DNA of 64,000 nt from Candidatus Zhuqueibacterota bacterium (GTDB lineage Bacteria; Zhuqueibacterota; Zhuqueibacteria; Oceanimicrobiales; Oceanimicrobiaceae): assembly GCA_029262005.1 (NCBI GenBank), contig JAJDAG010000089.1:52683-116682 (forward strand), written 5' to 3'. The notes under the pieces were generated by a model. That model did no database searches and had not been told where the DNA came from. It worked only from the letters and a program-made list of their open reading frames with translations. This document shows positions 1 through 9,354 of the stretch, piece by piece (the first letter of the stretch is position 1; each line of letters starts with the position of its first letter). The position numbers were made by a program, and so were the translations under genes.

Positions 1-973
1 GTGCGCCAATGCCGTAGGCTACGCCGACAACGAGTGCCACCAAAAAGATAATGCTGACAATTCCCTTGAGAAAGTACGATTGAATAAATTCCGGTCTGGC
101 GGGGTTGCGGAGCACACCATTTTCCGGCCCAACCGCCCAGATCATCAAAGCGGTAAACACAAAAAGCGCCAGCCCGGCGTATTTGAGTCCGCGTTTTTCG
201 TCGTTTGAAAGCGGTTCTATTGGCGCCGCTTTTTCGTCACCATCATAATCGCCGAGTCGTGGCTCAATGATTTTTTCGGTAACGAGCGTTCCGACAGCCG
301 CAATGATAAATGTTGAGGCAACCATGAAATACCAATTGCAAGCAGGATTGACCAGATAGCTCGTGTTGATGATTTGAGCGGCCTCTTGCGAAATGCCCGA
401 GAGCAGCGGATCCACTGTTCCGAGCACAAGGTTAGCGCTGTAGCCCCCGGAAACACCGGCAAATGCAGCGGCCAGCCCGGCAATGGGGTGTCTTCCCACT
501 GCAAGAAAAATCGTTGCACCAAGCGGCACAAGCAGCACATAGCCAATTTCTGAGGCCATGTTTGAAAGAACACCCGCGAATACGATAGTAAAAGTCAGCA
601 GGTGCGATGGCGCCGAGAGAACCATGAGTCTGAGGCCTGCACCGATCAGACCGCTCCCTTCAGCCACGCCAATTCCCATGAGTGCAACGAGCACAGTGCC
701 GAGTGGTGCAAAGCCGGTAAAATTTTTGACCATTTCATTGATCATGCGGCGCAGGCCCTCGCCGGTCAATAGGCTCACTGATTTAATGATCTCGCCCGTG
801 CCCGGGTGCACGGCTGACATATCAAAGGCCGCCGCAATGCCGGATATGACAACCACCGTAAGCGCCATTAGAGCAAATAAACTCGCCGGATGCGGCAGCA
901 CGTTGCCGCCTCTTTCGATAATATCGAGAAAACGGTTCATCAGATTGCCGGGTAATTTAAGTTTGAACTTCAT
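1..973 (-). CDS. AbgT-family p-aminobenzoyl-glutamate-type transporter, partial (C-terminus off the left edge)
   Basis: Translating the minus strand from the ATG at 973 gives an open frame to the window edge: about 324 residues of a family usually near 510. The N-terminus ([20 protein letters not shown]), [20 protein letters not shown], the NWYFM stretch and [14 protein letters not shown] follow the order I know from E. coli AbgT. Several hydrophobic membrane segments are visible. AbgT proteins are inner-membrane transporters studied for p-aminobenzoyl-glutamate uptake and for sulfonamide export; the substrate here cannot be told. It lies downstream of lgt on the same strand with a gap of about 220 bp. 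Family confident, substrate unknown. Confidence 0.85.
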   Translation of the reverse strand, partial: MKFKLKLPGNLMNRFLDIIERGGNVLPHPASLFALMALTVVVISGIAAAFDMSAVHPGTGEIIKSVSLLTGEGLRRMINEMVKNFTGFAPLGTVLVALMGIGVAEGSGLIGAGLRLMVLSAPSHLLTFTIVFAGVLSNMASEIGYVLLVPLGATIFLAVGRHPIAGLAAAFAGVSGGYSANLVLGTVDPLLSGISQEAAQIINTSYLVNPACNWYFMVASTFIIAAVGTLVTEKIIEPRLGDYDGDEKAAPIEPLSNDEKRGLKYAGLALFVFTALMIWAVGPENGVLRNPARPEFIQSYFLKGIVSIIFLVALVVGVAYGIGA

Positions 974-1197
974 GTACTGTCCCTTTGCTGGTTAAGTTAT
1001 TCAATATACTTGTGTAACCGAAAAACCTGCAGGAGAATTGTAGCCCGGGGGCCGGGCATTTAAAGCCTAAAGCCTCAAATATTCACAGGCTTTGTGAGGC
1101 TCTGGCAGACAAAAATACTACGCTTTGCCGGGAGCCTTATTTCTGCAATATGTGCGATGTTTGCATCATTTGCTGAAGGGAAAACTGTTTGCCCGGC

Positions 1198-1968
1198 TTA
1201 CGTGGTTGAGCCGGCGACCTCAGGTTTGTGGTTTCTACGAGCGCTAACGATCAGGACGATGCCTATTGCAATTAGTACTATGCTCAGGCTTTGGGCCATG
1301 GTTAAACCCATAAAGACGATTTTGGTGTTGCGGAATAATTCAGTTGTGATTCTACCAATTCCTAACAAAACAAGGTAGAGTCCGAACATGACTCCCTGGG
1401 GAAATGGTCGGGTTCGAATGCGCCAAAGAAAAACGAAAATGACGAAAAGAATAAGCATGTCGTAGATTGGCGTCGGGTGCACCAACTCTGTGGTGGGTAT
1501 AATGCCGTTTGGAAATGACATGGCCCAGGGCAGGTCTGTTGACGGGCCATAGTCTCCATCGCCGGAAAGCAGGCAACCGCAGCGGCCGAAAACTTGCCCA
1601 AGCGCCAGCAGCGGCGCCATCAAGTCGGCGACCATTGGAAAGGAAATTTTGTTACGTCTGCAATACCACGCAACGGCGGCAATGCCACCAAATAGGCCGC
1701 CGTACCAAACCAGGCCGGCGCCGGTAAGCACGTAATCCATTGGGTGATCGATGAAACGGCCCCAGCGTTCCAGGATGTAATAAAAGCGGCCGCCTAAGAA
1801 TCCGCCGATCATTGCTGCGATGGCAATGCCGTTTGCAAAATCAGGGTCCGTACCTTTGCGGAGAAACTCTCTTCGTAAAAGCAAAGTGGGTATCAAAAAA
1901 CCAAGCATGGCCATGACGCCAAAACTGTTGATGGTAACCGGGCCAATCTTGAATAGTTCGGGTATCAT
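1198..1968 (-). CDS. lgt: Prolipoprotein diacylglyceryl transferase
   Basis: 256 residues, a normal Lgt length, with alternating hydrophobic segments. Lgt transfers diacylglycerol from phosphatidylglycerol to the lipobox cysteine of prolipoproteins in the inner membrane. Family signatures are visible: VWYGGLFGG near residues 88-95, the Lgt signature region GRCGCLLSGDGDYG at 128-141 (a Cys-containing variant of the GRxGNFxNxE form), and HPTPIYD at 164-170. The ATG at 1968 is the only sensible start. Several lipoproteins in this window (14399-15616, 31081-32841, 59743-60759) would be its clients. Confidence 0.93.
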   Translation of the reverse strand: MIPELFKIGPVTINSFGVMAMLGFLIPTLLLRREFLRKGTDPDFANGIAIAAMIGGFLGGRFYYILERWGRFIDHPMDYVLTGAGLVWYGGLFGGIAAVAWYCRRNKISFPMVADLMAPLLALGQVFGRCGCLLSGDGDYGPSTDLPWAMSFPNGIIPTTELVHPTPIYDMLILFVIFVFLWRIRTRPFPQGVMFGLYLVLLGIGRITTELFRNTKIVFMGLTMAQSLSIVLIAIGIVLIVSARRNHKPEVAGSTT

Positions 1969-2053
1969 GTAATTTTCCTAATTGCCTAAAGTTATACGTA
2001 ATAAAGTAATTGTTTTAATGTTTTTGTCTAAGTCTGGATGGCACTGTCTATTC

Positions 2054-2077
2054 AAAAAATCCGGCACAGGGGCCGGA
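2054..2077 (-). terminator. Rho-independent terminator after the PLP enzyme gene
   Basis: Inverted repeat TCCGGC (2060-2065) / GCCGGA (2072-2077) with a 6-nt loop. On the minus strand it is followed directly by a run of T (A-run 2054-2059 on the plus strand). It lies about 125 bp past the stop of the gene ending at 2203. Confidence 0.7.
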
Positions 2078-2202
2078 ATGATGCTTGAAAGATGAACGAT
2101 TGCCTTTGTTTTTACTTGAACGGAGTTGATTAGTTGAAGTCACTTGCCCAACCGTTTTGCAAATGTAACAATTTCGAAATCAAATGCAAGCGGAACCCTG
2201 CT

Positions 2203-3291
2203 TCAGGTAACCCTGCCGCGGCCAGTGATCTTAAATGTCGTTTCCACTTCGCCATTACGCAAACCGTACATTTCATCAAACATATTGACGACGACACAGG
2301 CATGATTTGGGATGATTTTTACCTTTTCACCAATTTCAAAATCTGTATCAGATTCAATGATACCGTGTTCCTCGGAAAGGCGTGAGACCAGCGTATTTTT
2401 AGCGGGAATCAGGCCGTATCTCGAGCTGCAGCTACCGTGGCCGGTATCAGCGGTCAGTGTTTTTTTTCCAGCGTCAAGAATTGCTCTGTTCTTCGCCGGC
2501 CGACTTGTGACGGTTGCCAAAACGGAAAGTGCACAGTTTTTTATAGCGGCAGCGAACAAATCTACCATAATTAAATCGTTGAAAATATATGTTCCCGGGC
2601 GAATTTCTGTAATGCCTTTGACGGCGGCACAGTAAGAGGAGGTTGGTGTCGAACCGACGCTCACCGTCTCAATTTCGATTCCATTGCTGCGCAACAGTTC
2701 TGCTGTCTCAACCATTGCGCGCCCTTCATGCAGCCCTACTTTTTCAATGTCAGCTTGTGTAGACTGGGCATAAACGTGGCCGCCATGTGTCATCAATCCT
2801 CGCAGGTTAACATGCTCGAGTTGTATGATTTTCATAGCTAACTGCAGCACCTCTTCTCCCGGTGAAAGTCCACAACGGTTTTGACCACAGTTAATTTCAA
2901 TGAGAACATCCATAGCGAGACCGGCCTGCCCAAGCGCCGTGTTCAGGCTTACGGCCCCAAATTCGCTGTCTACTGCAATGCTTGTTCTGGTCCTTCTTGC
3001 CAGTCCCATCAGCCGTTTTAATTTTGTTTCGCCTATGATTTGATTGGCGATTAGGATGTCGGAAATACCTGCATCGGCCATTACTTCAGCCTCACCTAAT
3101 TTTGCGCAGGTGATACCACTCGCACCGTTTTCAATTTGTAGTTTGACTATTTCAGGGCATTTATGAGTTTTCGTGTGTGGGCGCAAGGCCACGTTGTGGC
3201 GACGTGCCAGATCGCTCATTCTGGCTATATTGCCCTCTAATCGGTTGAGGCTAATCAGCAAGGCTGGCGTGTCTAATTCAGAGAAATGCAT
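2203..3291 (-). CDS. D-threonine aldolase / D-serine dehydratase-like PLP enzyme
   Basis: 362 residues with the fold-type III (alanine racemase-like) N-terminal barrel. RPHTKTHK at residues 37-44 is the PLP-lysine region of D-threonine aldolases and eukaryotic-type D-serine dehydratases. Near the C-terminus, PNHAC (328-332) followed by VVVNMFDEMY matches the D-ser_dehydrat domain whose His/Cys pair binds a divalent metal. The enzyme should cleave or dehydrate a D-beta-hydroxy amino acid in the cytoplasm; which one cannot be said. It is divergent from the hydroxyproline genes at 5.3-10.6 kb, which fits a shared amino-acid catabolic theme, but there is no operon link. It has its own terminator downstream. 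Confidence 0.85.
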   Translation of the reverse strand: MHFSELDTPALLISLNRLEGNIARMSDLARRHNVALRPHTKTHKCPEIVKLQIENGASGITCAKLGEAEVMADAGISDILIANQIIGETKLKRLMGLARRTRTSIAVDSEFGAVSLNTALGQAGLAMDVLIEINCGQNRCGLSPGEEVLQLAMKIIQLEHVNLRGLMTHGGHVYAQSTQADIEKVGLHEGRAMVETAELLRSNGIEIETVSVGSTPTSSYCAAVKGITEIRPGTYIFNDLIMVDLFAAAIKNCALSVLATVTSRPAKNRAILDAGKKTLTADTGHGSCSSRYGLIPAKNTLVSRLSEEHGIIESDTDFEIGEKVKIIPNHACVVVNMFDEMYGLRNGEVETTFKITGRGRVT

Positions 3292-3433
3292 GGCACTTGT
3301 TCCTGTGTATTGATTGTAATAAAGTAAGAAATTTACGTCGAGAATGCAAGAGTGGCTTTGGTGGTTCTGCGCGGTAACTTTTTGAATGTTCAGACGTAGA
3401 CAAGGCGAGTAACTCTAAAAGGAGATCTGTAAG

Positions 3434-3610
3434 ATGTTTGAATTCTTAAAAGCGTTGGTTATTTTGCTGATAGCCGTACCGTTTACTTATATTGTTTTTA
3501 ATGTTGTGTTTGATTTGGTCAAAAGAACGTTGTTGGTTTTCCTGCCATCGCGTGTACTTGTGCCTGCCAAGGTTCGGAAGAATGAGCGAGCAGATAACGC
3601 CAATTTATAG
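3434..3610 (+). CDS. Small single-span membrane protein (58 aa), unknown
   Basis: The ATG at 3434 is preceded by a strong ribosome site (AAGGAG near 3418-3423, about 10 nt spacing). The frame gives 58 residues with one hydrophobic helix (roughly 6-28, containing ALVILLIAVPFTYIVF) and a basic, charged tail ending ERADNANL. A clean intrinsic terminator follows 30 bp after the stop, so ribosome site, frame and terminator form a complete small transcription unit. I do not recognise the family and give no function. Confidence 0.6.
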   Translation: MFEFLKALVILLIAVPFTYIVFNVVFDLVKRTLLVFLPSRVLVPAKVRKNERADNANL

Positions 3611-3639
3611 TTTTTCTACCTATCTTTTTTTACCTCCGG

Positions 3640-3669
3640 AGCCGGTTCTTTACAGAGCCGGCTTTTTTT
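3640..3669 (+). terminator. Rho-independent terminator of the small membrane protein gene
   Basis: Stem AGCCGG (3640-3645) / CCGGCT (3658-3663) with a 12-nt loop, followed by a run of seven T (3663-3669). Confidence 0.75.
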
Positions 3670-3803
3670 GTTGGACTAAGAATTTCCAAACCTTCATATT
3701 TTAGACTCATTCTGTACTTGCTTTGGCCCGCTTGGATGTGTATTTTGTATCGTGTTACGGTTGCGACAAAGCCAGTTTGCCAATTTTAATATAGCCTCTG
3801 ATT

Positions 3804-5045
3804 ATGCACAATAACAGTAAAACCGTCGTTTTGTTCATGTTCGCATTTTTGTTTTTTATGTTCCTGACTGGTGCTGCATTTGCCCAGTCCGGTTTGCTTC
3901 CGGCAAAGTTTAATGCCGAAATTCGTGCACGAAGTGAAGCAAGTGGGCGCGATTTTGACAATTCAACCGGTTTGAATACATATACTTTACTACGAACCAG
4001 ATTTGGTGCTTTGATCTTACCGCTGGAAGATGTCCAAATTTTTATGCAATTTCAGGATTCCCAGGTTTTCGGTACCAAACCAAAGGCGCTTTCAGGTGCC
4101 TCCAATATTGATTTGCATCAGGCTTATTTTGAGATAGCCAATATTTGGAACAAGTCCATTTTTCTCAAAATTGGTCGTCAGGAATTGACTTACGGCAATG
4201 AAAGGCTTATTGGCTCTGAGGGTTTTGGTAATGTCGGGCGCGCCCTGGAGGGCATAAAACTCACTTTTGGCAAGAATAGAAATATTGATATTTTTACGAT
4301 GCTTATCTCTGAAAGCACTCCACCCGGAACAATGCCGGGCACGCCTAATGCAGACTTCAACTTTTTGGGCTTTTATTATAAGCATCGCAGAAATCTCCTG
4401 CACGTTGTCGATGGATATTTGTTTTTCGAATCCAATTTAGAAGAAACATCCGGTGGCGAGAACGAATTGAAGCGGGTGACCATCGGTACTTATGATAAGG
4501 GGAAAATAGGACGCCATATTGATTTTGAAACAGAACTTGCGTACCAGTTTGGCAAGCGCAGGGGCCGGAGTGTTTCTGCATTTATGTTAACCGGCTCGCT
4601 TGGTTACCATTTTGGTGGTGGCCGTAAACCGCATTTGAGTATCGGGCTTGACTATCTTTCCGGGACCACGTCTGCCGATGCTGATTATAAAGCGTTTGAC
4701 ACACTCTACGCTACGAATCACAAATTCTATGGTTTTATGGATTATTTTCTCAAGTTACCCATTGATTCACAGAGTCGGGGGCTACAGGATGCGATGCTCA
4801 AGCTTAAAATTCCTCTTGGTCGCAAGGTTCGGTTTGATGCGCATTATCACAATTTTCGAATGGTTAGAGGCGAACGCAGAAGCCTTGGCAATGAATTCGA
4901 TTTTGTCTTGAGTTATGTTTACAATGTCGTTGCCTCATTTCAAGTTGCCATGACTTTTTTTGTCCCGGATGATCCGATGCTGGCAACTTCTACTGCCGGT
5001 GATATTGGCTTCTGGTCCTACACAACGTTTCTTGTTAAGTTTTAA
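3804..5045 (+). CDS. Alginate-export-type outer membrane beta-barrel (porin)
   Basis: 413 residues. A signal peptide is visible: basic start, hydrophobic FMFAFLFFMFLTGAAFAQ, cleavage likely after AFA. Many alternating amphipathic strands follow, and the protein ends VKF with a terminal Phe, typical of barrel insertion signals. The order ...TYTLLRTRFG...VQIFMQFQDSQVFG...KIGRQELTYGNERLIG resembles the alginate_exp (AlgE-like) family, which forms 18-strand anion-type channels. Substrate unknown. It sits just upstream of the hydroxyproline operon with a 268-bp AT-rich gap, so it may supply the outer-membrane route for that substrate, but this is inference from position only. Confidence 0.75.
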   Translation: MHNNSKTVVLFMFAFLFFMFLTGAAFAQSGLLPAKFNAEIRARSEASGRDFDNSTGLNTYTLLRTRFGALILPLEDVQIFMQFQDSQVFGTKPKALSGASNIDLHQAYFEIANIWNKSIFLKIGRQELTYGNERLIGSEGFGNVGRALEGIKLTFGKNRNIDIFTMLISESTPPGTMPGTPNADFNFLGFYYKHRRNLLHVVDGYLFFESNLEETSGGENELKRVTIGTYDKGKIGRHIDFETELAYQFGKRRGRSVSAFMLTGSLGYHFGGGRKPHLSIGLDYLSGTTSADADYKAFDTLYATNHKFYGFMDYFLKLPIDSQSRGLQDAMLKLKIPLGRKVRFDAHYHNFRMVRGERRSLGNEFDFVLSYVYNVVASFQVAMTFFVPDDPMLATSTAGDIGFWSYTTFLVKF

Positions 5046-5313
5046 CCCCCCAGTTCATTATTCCATGAAATAGCATGTGTATGAAGTTTTTGCCCTGCGT
5101 ACTGTTACTGGTTTCGTGATTTTAATCTTTCTCCTGTCCTCTTAGAATAGGGTGGTGTTTGCCGCCAGGAATTTTCAAAAAAAAGAGTTGCAGTTAAATA
5201 TTCTTTTAATATATTAGTGATATATGTTGTGTGGTTTGCACTGAGTAATAACAGATTGGTCAATCAATTCGGTTGCCTGTTGTAATGAGACGCAAATAAT
5301 ATTGGAGTGTGAG

Positions 5314-6219
5314 ATGCAAGTAAATTGGGCCGGTGTTTATCCGGCAGTAACGACCAAATTTAAGACAGATGGCAGTTTGGATATTGCTGAAATGGAAAAG
5401 CATTTCAGTTGGCAGATTGAATCCGGCGTTCATGGGCTTGTGGTTGTTGGTTCTCTTGGAGAGAATGGTGTTTTGACTTCGCAGGAAAAACAGGCGGTGC
5501 TTAAGACCGCTGTTTCAGTAAGCGCGGGCCAGGTTCCCGTTCTCTGCTGCGTTGCTGAAACTACAACCGCAGACGCGCTTCAGTGTGTTGCGGACGGTAC
5601 TGCAAATGGTGCCGATGGATTCATGGTGCTGCCACCAATGCGCTATGTTTCCGACCAACGCGAAACACTTGTTTACATAAGGGAAATTGCCCAGGCGGCT
5701 GAGCAGCCACTTATGATTTACAATAATCCGGTGGCGTATGGCGTGGATGTAACACCGCAAATGTTTATTGAATTGGCGAATGAGCCGGCAATCGTTGCCA
5801 TAAAAGAGTCATCCGATGATGTTCGCAGAATTACGGATATTATCAACCTGACAGGAGACCGATATCGTATTTTTTGCGGGGTTGACAACATTGCGCTTGA
5901 GGCGCTTGTGCTAGGCGCGCATGGTTGGCTAGCTGGTTTGGTCTGCGCTTTTCCTAAAGAAACGGTTGCGATTTATGACTTGTTGAAAGCCAATCGCGTG
6001 CAGGAGGCTGTTGAGATTTATCGCTGGTTCAAGCCTGTGCTCGATCTTGATGTTTCAACCAAGTTGGTGCAAAATATTAAGTTGGCAGAGGCTATGGCCG
6101 GCGTTGGCAATGAAAACGTCCGTGCTCCGCGTTTGCCTTTGACAGGCGAAGAGCGAGAGCGTGTGCAGCAGGTACTCCGTGATGCTTTGGCCTCCCGGCC
6201 GGATTTGCCCGTTTTCTAA
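5314..6219 (+). CDS. DapA-family 1-pyrroline-4-hydroxy-2-carboxylate deaminase (hydroxyproline pathway)
   Basis: 301 residues of the dihydrodipicolinate synthase/N-acetylneuraminate lyase superfamily. Visible are GSLGEN (46-51, the GTTGE-like loop), Tyr136 in IYNNP and Schiff-base Lys164 in AIKESSDD. In this operon it should convert 1-pyrroline-4-hydroxy-2-carboxylate to 2-oxoglutarate semialdehyde and ammonia. I chose ATG 5314 over the upstream in-frame TTG 5302 because GGAG (5304-5307) is correctly spaced for 5314. The assignment within DapA-like enzymes rests on the operon partners (epimerase, D-amino acid oxidase, aldehyde dehydrogenase). First gene of the operon. The 268-bp leader (5046-5313) is AT-rich and holds a weak ATATAT-N5-ATATAT repeat near 5210-5226. 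Confidence 0.85.
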   Translation: MQVNWAGVYPAVTTKFKTDGSLDIAEMEKHFSWQIESGVHGLVVVGSLGENGVLTSQEKQAVLKTAVSVSAGQVPVLCCVAETTTADALQCVADGTANGADGFMVLPPMRYVSDQRETLVYIREIAQAAEQPLMIYNNPVAYGVDVTPQMFIELANEPAIVAIKESSDDVRRITDIINLTGDRYRIFCGVDNIALEALVLGAHGWLAGLVCAFPKETVAIYDLLKANRVQEAVEIYRWFKPVLDLDVSTKLVQNIKLAEAMAGVGNENVRAPRLPLTGEERERVQQVLRDALASRPDLPVF

Positions 6220-6258
6220 AAAACAAAATGTGATGACTTAATGTAAGGAACAGAGATT

Positions 6259-7695
6259 ATGCAACTTCAAAAAAATTTAATTGCCGGAGAATGGAAAGAT
6301 TCCGGTGCGGCCAAAGATAATATGAGTCCTTCAGATGTTTCAGATGTCGTTGGCGTTTATGCTCAGGCAGATCTTGCAGATGTAAATGCTGCGGTAGCAG
6401 CCGCCAAATCTGCATCTGGTCAATGGGCTGCAAGTACACCGCAGCAACGATTCGATGTGCTGGATTTTATCGGAACCGAAATATTGGCGCGCAAAGCAGA
6501 GATCGGGCGGTTGTTAGCCAGGGAAGAAGGGAAAACGCTTCCTGAGGGAATTGGCGAAACAGCCCGGGCAGGACAGATTTTTAAATACTTTGCCGGTGAA
6601 GCGCTTCGGAACAGTGGTGAGCATATTCAGTCGGTGCGCCCCGGAGTCAGTATCGATATTGAGCGGCAAGCAATTGGCGTGGTTGGCCTGGTTACACCCT
6701 GGAACTTTCCCATTGCCATTCCTGCGTGGAAAATTGCTCCGGCACTGGCTTTTGGTAATTCCGTCGTTTTCAAACCTGCCGAATTGGTTCCCGGTTGTGC
6801 CTGGGCATTGGCTGATATTATTTCCCGCTCAGGACTGCCCACCGGGATTTTTAATCTCATCATGGGCAAAGGCAGTGTTATTGGTGATGCTCTGGTGAAT
6901 CACCAAGATATTTCCGGTGTGAGTTTTACCGGCTCTGTTGCAGTCGGCCGTCAGGTCGCTGTTAATTGTGTTCAGCGCCAAGCCAAAGTCCAGCTTGAAA
7001 TGGGCGGCAAAAACCCGCTGGTCATTTTGGATGATGCAGATTTAGACACAGCGGTCAACTGTGCGGTCAATGGCGCTTATTTTTCCACCGGGCAGCGGTG
7101 CACAGCTTCAAGCCGCTTCATTGTCACTGAAAAAATTCACGATAAATTTGTTGCAGCAGTTAAAGTGTCAATTGCTGCTCTCAGGGTTGACCATGCCTTG
7201 TCTGATGGCACCCAAATCGGTCCGGTTGTAGACGAGAGCCAACTTGCCAAAAATTTTGAATACATTGAAATCGCAAAGAAAGAGGGCGGCCATTTGGCAT
7301 TCGGCGGTGAGTCTCTGAAACGTGAGAAAGAGGGATTTTACATGTCCCCTGCACTGTTCACGGAAACCGACAATAGCATGCGGATCAATCGGGAAGAGGT
7401 GTTCGGACCGATTGCTTCTGTGGTTCGGGTTAAAGATTACGAGCAGGCATTGGCCGTAGCAAATGATACGGAGTTCGGGCTCTCTACCGGCATTTGCACA
7501 ACATCGTTAAAATACGCTACCGACTTTCGTCAAAAGGCCGATGCGGGTATGGTCATGGTTAATTTGCCTACAGCCGGTGTCGATTACCATGTGCCGTTTG
7601 GTGGCCGTAAAGGCTCCAGTTATGGCCCGCGCGAGCAAGGTTCTTACGCCGCGGAATTTTACACAACCGTTAAGACAAGCTATACGGCCCCGTAA
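6259..7695 (+). CDS. 2-oxoglutarate semialdehyde (2,5-dioxovalerate) dehydrogenase
   Basis: 478 residues, normal for NAD(P)-dependent aldehyde dehydrogenases. Motifs: TPWNFP with Asn149, FKPAE with Lys172, FTGS near 223-226, general base Glu247 in QLEMGGKNP, and nucleophile Cys281 in TGQRCTASSR. In this operon the expected reaction is oxidation of 2-oxoglutarate semialdehyde to 2-oxoglutarate, the last hydroxyproline step, feeding the TCA cycle. AAGGAAC at about 6244-6250 is the ribosome site. It starts 39 bp after the deaminase and ends 2 bp before the regulator. Family certain; substrate inferred from neighbours. Confidence 0.88.
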   Translation: MQLQKNLIAGEWKDSGAAKDNMSPSDVSDVVGVYAQADLADVNAAVAAAKSASGQWAASTPQQRFDVLDFIGTEILARKAEIGRLLAREEGKTLPEGIGETARAGQIFKYFAGEALRNSGEHIQSVRPGVSIDIERQAIGVVGLVTPWNFPIAIPAWKIAPALAFGNSVVFKPAELVPGCAWALADIISRSGLPTGIFNLIMGKGSVIGDALVNHQDISGVSFTGSVAVGRQVAVNCVQRQAKVQLEMGGKNPLVILDDADLDTAVNCAVNGAYFSTGQRCTASSRFIVTEKIHDKFVAAVKVSIAALRVDHALSDGTQIGPVVDESQLAKNFEYIEIAKKEGGHLAFGGESLKREKEGFYMSPALFTETDNSMRINREEVFGPIASVVRVKDYEQALAVANDTEFGLSTGICTTSLKYATDFRQKADAGMVMVNLPTAGVDYHVPFGGRKGSSYGPREQGSYAAEFYTTVKTSYTAP

Positions 7696-7697
7696 AC

Positions 7698-8345
7698 ATG
7701 GTAGAACCAAGGCAAACTTTGGCTGAAAAGGCCTATGAACTTATTGAGGAAATGATTGTAACGCTTGAGTTGACACCCGGCTCGAATTTCTCGGAAGGCG
7801 ATTTGTGCGCCCGGCTCAATATTGGCCGGACGCCGGTAAGAGAAGCGCTGCAAAAATTGGCCTCACATCGATTGGTCGCAGGTATGCCGCGGCGGGGTAT
7901 GATCATCACAGAAGTCAATATTGCCGAGCATCTTGCTTTGCTGGAAACTCGGCGCGTTCTTGATCGGTTGATTGCCTCGCGCGCAGCCGTGCGTGCGACC
8001 CGGGCACAACGTACTCAACTGCGCCAAGATGCCGCGGCGATTCGGGACGTTGCAAAATTAGCAGATCTCGCTGATTTTATGCGGCTGGATCGAGAGGCGG
8101 ACATAATTTTGGAAGCGGCTGCGCGAAACCCTTTTGCCATTCGGGCCTGTGCGCCGCTGCATGCCCACTGCCGCCGCTTTTGGTATCTCTATCAGGAAAA
8201 CGGCGATCTTGTTGAATCGGCACGTTTGCATGCTGCTGTTTTAACAAGCGTGGCTGACGCCGATGAAGCGGCTGCGGCCTTAGCTTCGGATGCGCTTATC
8301 GATTATCTCCTTGCCTTTACGAAATCAGTTATAGATATGTATTAG
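7698..8345 (+). CDS. GntR/FadR-type (FCD) transcriptional regulator of the hydroxyproline operon
   Basis: 215 residues. The N-terminal winged helix has the GntR signature (LCARLNIGRTPVREALQKLA), and the rest is helical as in FCD ligand-binding domains. It is inside the operon: its ATG is 2 bp after the dehydrogenase stop and its stop 7 bp before the epimerase. GntR regulators encoded within hydroxyproline clusters usually repress them until a pathway compound binds; that role here is inference. No strong ribosome site precedes it, so translational coupling to the upstream gene is likely. No operator could be assigned with confidence. Confidence 0.88.
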   Translation: MVEPRQTLAEKAYELIEEMIVTLELTPGSNFSEGDLCARLNIGRTPVREALQKLASHRLVAGMPRRGMIITEVNIAEHLALLETRRVLDRLIASRAAVRATRAQRTQLRQDAAAIRDVAKLADLADFMRLDREADIILEAAARNPFAIRACAPLHAHCRRFWYLYQENGDLVESARLHAAVLTSVADADEAAAALASDALIDYLLAFTKSVIDMY

Positions 8346-8352
8346 GAAAAAT

Positions 8353-9354
8353 ATGTCCAGAAAAACTTTTTCTTGCATTGATGCGCATACTTGCGGCAAT
8401 CCTGTTCGAGTTGTCATCGGTGGGGGACCGTTCCTTGATGGGAAAACCATGAGCGAAAAACGTCAGCATTTTCTTGCGGAGTACGACTGGATTCGCACGG
8501 GGCTCATGTTTGAGCCGCGCGGTCATGATATGATGTCCGGCAGCATCCTTCAGCCGCCATCTGAACCAGAAAATGATATCGGTATTCTGTTTATTGAAAC
8601 CAGCGGTTGCCTGCCCATGTGTGGCCATGGCACCATTGGGACTGTGACTGTGATGCTTGAAAATGGTTTGGTTGTGCCGAAAATACCCGGCCAACTTCGT
8701 CTTGAAACGCCGGCCGGACTTGTCACAGCTTATTACACACAACAGAATGGCCGAATTACTGCGGTCAGGATTGTCAATATAGCGTCCTATTTACATGCAA
8801 CTTCACTTGAGGTTGAATGCCCGGAACTTGGGCAGCTTCATGTGGATGTAGCCTATGGCGGAAATTTTTATGCAATTGTTGATCAACAAAAAAACTTTAA
8901 GGATATGGCTGATTTTAGCGCAGGTGATCTGGTCCGTTTGAGCCCGGTTTTGCGGGAAAGGCTCAATAAAAAATATACTTTCGTGCACCCTGAAAACGAC
9001 ACTATTTGCGGGTTGAGTCACATCGAATGGACTGGAGCACCTGTCAACGCTGCGGCACATGCACGCAATGCTGTGTTCTATGGTGACAAGGCGATTGATC
9101 GCTCTCCCTGCGGCACCGGCACTTCCGCACGAATGGCACAATGGGCCGCTCAGGGGAAATTGGCTGAAGGTGATGAATTTGTTCACGAAAGCATCATTGG
9201 CAGCCTGTTCCGTGGCCGCATCGAAGCGTTTACAAAGGTGGAGAAAAACGATGCCATTATTCCAAGCATTGAAGGGTGGGCGCGCGTCACCGGTTTCAAC
9301 ACTATTTTTATTGATGATGACGATCCTTATGCGCATGGCTTTCAGGTGGTATGA
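8353..9354 (+). CDS. 4-hydroxyproline 2-epimerase (proline racemase family)
   Basis: 333 residues. Both catalytic cysteines of the proline racemase superfamily are present: Cys90 in LPMCGHGTIG and Cys253 in RSPCGTGTSARMA. The Cys/Cys pair indicates an epimerase/racemase rather than the Thr-containing dehydratase branch. Operon context favours trans-4-hydroxy-L-proline to cis-4-hydroxy-D-proline. AGGA overlaps the upstream stop codon and serves as ribosome site. The TGA stop overlaps the next ATG (ATGA at 9351-9354), a sign of coupled translation with the D-hydroxyproline dehydrogenase. Confidence 0.9.
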   Translation: MSRKTFSCIDAHTCGNPVRVVIGGGPFLDGKTMSEKRQHFLAEYDWIRTGLMFEPRGHDMMSGSILQPPSEPENDIGILFIETSGCLPMCGHGTIGTVTVMLENGLVVPKIPGQLRLETPAGLVTAYYTQQNGRITAVRIVNIASYLHATSLEVECPELGQLHVDVAYGGNFYAIVDQQKNFKDMADFSAGDLVRLSPVLRERLNKKYTFVHPENDTICGLSHIEWTGAPVNAAAHARNAVFYGDKAIDRSPCGTGTSARMAQWAAQGKLAEGDEFVHESIIGSLFRGRIEAFTKVEKNDAIIPSIEGWARVTGFNTIFIDDDDPYAHGFQVV

